Of a stretch of 61,806 nucleotides of DNA, positions 59,600 through 61,806 are shown one piece after another. Location: the NCBI GenBank assembly GCA_022793795.1, contig JAAWDM010000026.1, positions 1-61,806 on the forward strand. Reading direction: 5' to 3'. Source of the DNA: Bacillota bacterium (GTDB taxonomy: Bacteria; Bacillota; Clostridia; Peptostreptococcales; Anaerovoracaceae). The position numbers and the translations under genes were made by a program. Position 1 is the first letter of the stretch. Each line of letters starts with the position of its first letter. Below the pieces are notes generated by a model. That model saw only the letters and a list, made by a program, of their open reading frames with translations. It had not been told where the DNA came from and made no database searches.

Positions 59600-59896
59600 T
59601 TGATTAGAGAACCATATATCGGTATGCCGATTACCATCGGCGGAACACCGGGTCATCGTCCCGGCGACGATACCTGTCCTGGTGGAACATGTCCACCTTC
59701 TGATACACCTTCTGACACGCCTTCTAACCCAGAGGGCGGCAGAAACTATGACGCACGGCTTTTAGGCAGTCTGCCCATTGCCATGGCTTATACACCAATG
59801 CAGCAGTGGAAAACCACTTATTCACGGGATGTGGCATTGACCGTGGGTACAGTTTTTCCTGAACTGGACCTTCCATTCGAAGGAGGTAGGAGATAA
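59600..59896 (+). CDS. cotJA: Spore coat-associated protein CotJA
   Basis: A 98-residue protein. The N-terminal 50 residues are Pro/Gly/Thr rich (TCPGGTCPPSDTPSDTPS, low complexity); the C-terminal part (SLPIAMAYTPMQQWKTTYS, GTVFPELDLPFEGG) is the CotJA domain found before CotJB and the CotJC manganese catalase in spore formers. It is a component of, or helps assemble, the inner coat. The start is TTG, with AAAGGGG eight bases upstream. Its stop overlaps the cotJB ATG. Confidence 0.88.
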   Translation: MIREPYIGMPITIGGTPGHRPGDDTCPGGTCPPSDTPSDTPSNPEGGRNYDARLLGSLPIAMAYTPMQQWKTTYSRDVALTVGTVFPELDLPFEGGRR

Positions 59897-60144
59897 TGAA
59901 TAGAGAAGAAATGCTGAGAAAAGTTCAAGAAGCTGATTTTGTTCTTTACGATGTGAGCCTGTTTCTGGACACTCATCCAGACAATCAGGCCGCGCTGAAT
60001 TTTTTTAAAGAATATCAGGCCTATTACACGGAAGTAGTCTCCGACTACGAAGCAGCCTTTGGCCCTCTGGTCTCCTATGATGTGGATACCGATCAGGGCT
60101 GGACTTGGGTTCAGGGCCCGTGGCCTTGGGAAATGGAGGATTAA
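59896..60144 (+). CDS. cotJB: Spore coat protein CotJB
   Basis: An 82-residue protein with the characteristic helical family sequence (VQEADFVLYDVSLFLDTHPDNQAAL, in one helix-turn-helix stretch) and the Trp-rich end GWTWVQGPWPWE. It is part of the cotJABC coat operon, expressed in the mother cell. Its ATG overlaps the cotJA TAA and GGAGG lies nearby, so the two are co-translated. Confidence 0.92.
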   Translation: MNREEMLRKVQEADFVLYDVSLFLDTHPDNQAALNFFKEYQAYYTEVVSDYEAAFGPLVSYDVDTDQGWTWVQGPWPWEMED

Positions 60145-60150
60145 AGACTT

Positions 60151-60750
60151 ATGTGGAAATATGAAAAGAAATTGCAGTTCCCTGTGAACATTAAAAATCC
60201 TAACCCTGCCATGGCCAAGTATATCATTAGCCAATACGGCGGTCCCCATGGTGAAATCGGCGCTTCCCTGCGCTATCTGTCCCAGAGATTTTCCATGCCG
60301 AACCGTCAGGTTGCCGGTATTTTGACGGATATTGGTACCGAAGAACTTGCTCATCTCGAGATCGTTTCTACCATCGTTAGACAACTGATGAAGGGCGCTA
60401 CCGTTGAACAGATTAAAGCTGCTGGTGTGGAAGATTACTTTGTGGATCACACCGCCGGCGTCTATCCACAGGCAGCAAACGGTATGCCGTTTAACGCCGC
60501 TACCCTGGCCTCAACCGGAGATGCCATTACCGATCTGTCAGAGGATATGGCTGCGGAACAAAAGGCCAGATTGACCTATGACAACATTCTCCGTATGGCT
60601 GACGACCCAGACGTTATTGCGCCGATTCGTTTCTTACGTGAGCGGGAAATCGTACACTATCAGAGATTTGGTGAAAGTTTGAGACTGGTTCAGGATGGCC
60701 TGAACAGCAAAAACTTCTATGCTATCAATCCAGAGTTTGATATGCGATAG
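60151..60750 (+). CDS. cotJC: CotJC, manganese-catalase-like coat protein
   Basis: A 199-residue protein of the Mn-catalase/ferritin-like fold. Metal-ligand residues are visible in GEIGASLRYLSQRF (Glu near 36), DIGTEELAHLEIV (Glu and His near 66-69), and FLREREIVHYQRFGE near 172-180 (Glu and His). In the coat it could remove peroxide. The sequence is shorter than full Mn catalases, as usual for CotJC. It follows cotJB by 6 bases; a strong terminator comes about 105 bases after its stop. Confidence 0.92.
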   Translation: MWKYEKKLQFPVNIKNPNPAMAKYIISQYGGPHGEIGASLRYLSQRFSMPNRQVAGILTDIGTEELAHLEIVSTIVRQLMKGATVEQIKAAGVEDYFVDHTAGVYPQAANGMPFNAATLASTGDAITDLSEDMAAEQKARLTYDNILRMADDPDVIAPIRFLREREIVHYQRFGESLRLVQDGLNSKNFYAINPEFDMR

Positions 60751-60853
60751 CAAAATCTGCATCAGGTAACTCTACCATAGACATAGCTTCCTGTTACGTA
60801 AAAAAATGACTCTTTTAAGTAACACACCCTCATAAGGAAGCGTTGGCAGTCTT

Positions 60854-60897
60854 ACAGGGCGGCATGGTCTTTAACGGCCATGTCGCCCTGTTTTTTT
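60854..60897 (+). terminator. Terminator of the cotJABC operon
   Basis: GGGCGGCATGG / CCATGTCGCCC stem (11 bp with one G-T pair) and a TTTTTTT tract. The 104 bases between the cotJC stop and this hairpin hold no gene. Confidence 0.85.
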
Positions 60898-61166
60898 CGT
60901 TATTCTACTGTCTATTTTCGATATTTTGCGATATATTTAAAACGAAAAGTCGCTTACTCTTAGTTGAATTAAAAATAAACTCGTCAACACACTCCCTGTA
61001 TTTGCCTTGCTATATAAGCTGGTTTTCCGTTCCACAGGGTAAAGGTCGTTCATCCAAAAGCTCATAGATAGCGGCTGTTCAGTCAATTTTGGAAAATGGA
61101 ACATTTCTGATCACAATGTCGGTCGAAGTTACAAGAATGGCTTACTTCGATAAATAATCATTAGTA
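60898..61166. other. AT-rich gene-free spacer with one TTCGATAT repeat
   Basis: Contains TTCGATATTTT at 60917-60927, a member of the dispersed palindrome family, without a clear partner arm. The remaining sequence has no ORF with coding character and no hairpin I would call a terminator for the JAMM gene on the minus strand. It marks the border between the core genes and the AT-rich island at the right edge. Confidence 0.5.
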
Positions 61167-61643
61167 TCATTGTCTGTTCATGGTGATTTCGTGATTATTT
61201 ACATACAACCTGACATTGATATCCCAATTATCTTTATAACCTCCAATAATAATTAGAATAGGCTCTGGACAATTTAATTGTTTGTTTTGCGATAAATTCA
61301 TCATTTGGGTTTTGTCTGTGCTGCTTGGAAAGGATAATGCATTTGGATGATAATGCCACTCTCCTAGGTAGTATTGACCTTGATTCCATGCTGCATCTAA
61401 AATTTTCTTTAAGCCGCTTGAACTTCTATGAAATTTACATTTTGCATGCTTTAAGTTTTTGGGAGGCGGCGTTATTTGCAAAATGTTCGCCGTTGTTTGG
61501 TCTAGAGAGTAATTTCCTATTAATATTCCTCCAGTTTCATAAGGATTAGACTCGTTGCAGTAGTGAAGCATCTGTTCATAGGCTTCTCTGCTTAAATTAA
61601 TATAATATATTCGACTATTATCTTGAAAAACCAAATTATCCAT
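61167..61643 (-). CDS. JAB/JAMM isopeptidase (Mov34/MPN family)
   Basis: A 158-residue zinc metalloprotease. The full JAMM site is present: Glu36 in YETGGILIG, His97 and His99 in GEWHYHP, then after seven residues Ser107-x2-Asp110 (FPSSTD). Such proteins remove ubiquitin-like or target proteins conjugated by E1/E2-like enzymes in CBASS (Cap3) and related bacterial operons. The sequence is visibly more AT-rich than the surrounding core genes, a sign of transfer. The frame extends to 61709, but the ATG at 61643 overlaps the preceding stop (ATGGATAA), matching a coupled start. The last gene, at the edge, is its upstream partner. Confidence 0.82.
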   Translation of the reverse strand: MDNLVFQDNSRIYYINLSREAYEQMLHYCNESNPYETGGILIGNYSLDQTTANILQITPPPKNLKHAKCKFHRSSSGLKKILDAAWNQGQYYLGEWHYHPNALSFPSSTDKTQMMNLSQNKQLNCPEPILIIIGGYKDNWDINVRLYVNNHEITMNRQ

Positions 61644-61806
61644 CTTCTTTTTTATCCACCAATATATAACCTTCGAAAAGCCCATCGTTTTCTCTTTGTT
61701 CATAAACAATTGAAAGAGTTTTTTCAGATTTTGTAATGATATAGTTTTCGATTGCTTTTACTGCTGTAGCAGCCGCAAGCCAAACATCATCACTTCTTGC
61801 AGGAAA
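61636..61806 (-). CDS. C-terminal end of the gene upstream of the JAMM protease (cut by window edge)
   Basis: The last 56 residues of a protein running in from beyond 61806: starting FPARSDDVWLAAATAVKAIE and ending YILVDKKEDG before TAA at 61638-61636. It overlaps the JAMM start by 8 bases, so the two are translationally coupled. The fragment is too short for identification; an E1-like/ThiF or E1-E2 fusion protein is a natural expectation from known JAMM operons but is only inference. Confidence 0.55.
   Translation of the reverse strand, partial: FPARSDDVWLAAATAVKAIENYIITKSEKTLSIVYEQRENDGLFEGYILVDKKEDG

Noticed and set aside
60843..61067. Small plus-strand ORF (74 residues) after cotJC
   Set aside because: It spans the cotJ terminator hairpin and its T-tract, has no ribosome site, and its composition is that of non-coding AT-rich DNA.
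60898..61166. Remnant of a transposase or integrase at the island border
   Set aside because: Translations in all frames gave only short fragments with no transposase motif, and no terminal inverted or target repeats were seen.

Overview
The window looks like a chromosomal segment of an anaerobic, endospore-forming member of the Clostridia (Eubacteriales). Sporulation genes (spoIIID, spmA/spmB, the cotJABC coat cluster), Firmicutes-style scpA/scpB and rapZ genes, cyclic di-GMP-I riboswitches and a beta-keto acid cleavage enzyme of the amino-acid fermentation type all point there. An amino-acid-fermenting family such as Anaerovoracaceae is a reasonable guess but is not proven by the sequence. 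I see no rRNA, tRNA, CRISPR array, prophage or intact insertion sequence.

Layout. 1-3427 (minus): an operon with a D,D-carboxypeptidase, a flavin/[2Fe-2S] electron-transfer protein, the tRNA methyltransferase MnmM and an FAD oxidoreductase cut by the window edge. 3708-8296 (minus): a compact operon of a J-like membrane protein, mtnA, an EamA transporter, scpA and scpB. 8414-9058: a YitT/YczE-type membrane protein. 9160-11293 (plus): a sigma-54 enhancer-binding regulator behind an array of repeated promoter-like palindromes. 11288-14388 (minus): spmA-spmB-LD-carboxypeptidase-dapF. 14755-17199: small membrane proteins, spoIIID and a threonine aldolase-like enzyme. 17311-24954 (minus): two secreted repeat-rich surface proteins and an Lgt-like membrane protein, under two cyclic di-GMP-I riboswitches with strong promoters. 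25434-26264: a BKACE/Kce enzyme whose promoter repeats the array found before the sigma-54 regulator. 26521-31090 (minus): Fic-like protein, AI-2E-family permease, murB, PHP phosphoesterase, rapZ. 31207-33891 (plus): phosphodiesterase, D-serine dehydratase, thioesterase and a CzrA-like zinc sensor. 33848-42657 (minus): a PadR module, a Nim-like flavoprotein, a MarR-controlled heterodimeric ABC exporter and an AlbA_2/HATPase protein. 43047-54894 (minus): one long operon from malic enzyme to pheA. It includes a 1603-residue protein joining HD, HEAT-like, NMN-adenylyltransferase-like, GNAT-like and phosphoribosyltransferase-like domains. 54926-57365: malate-permease-like carrier and a trifunctional chorismate mutase/AroE/AroK. 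57445-59395: KdpDE-like two-component pair. 59600-60750 (plus): cotJABC. 61167-61806: an AT-rich patch with a JAMM/JAB isopeptidase, probably the edge of a ubiquitin-like or CBASS-type defence locus.

The strongest leads for something undescribed are these. (1) The 1603-residue fusion sits in an operon with a nicotinamidase-like hydrolase and several NAD-linked dehydrogenases. (2) A 110-bp-period promoter/palindrome element occurs at both the sigma-54 regulator and kce, with compensating base changes in its arms. (3) The JAMM protease lies at the right edge. (4) The cyclic di-GMP surface locus includes an Lgt-like protein, and one of its genes has a second promoter that bypasses the switch. 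(5) A family of intergenic palindromes with the core TTCGATAT...ATATCGAA recurs at four or more places. All functional statements come from motifs and family knowledge; no database search was possible.
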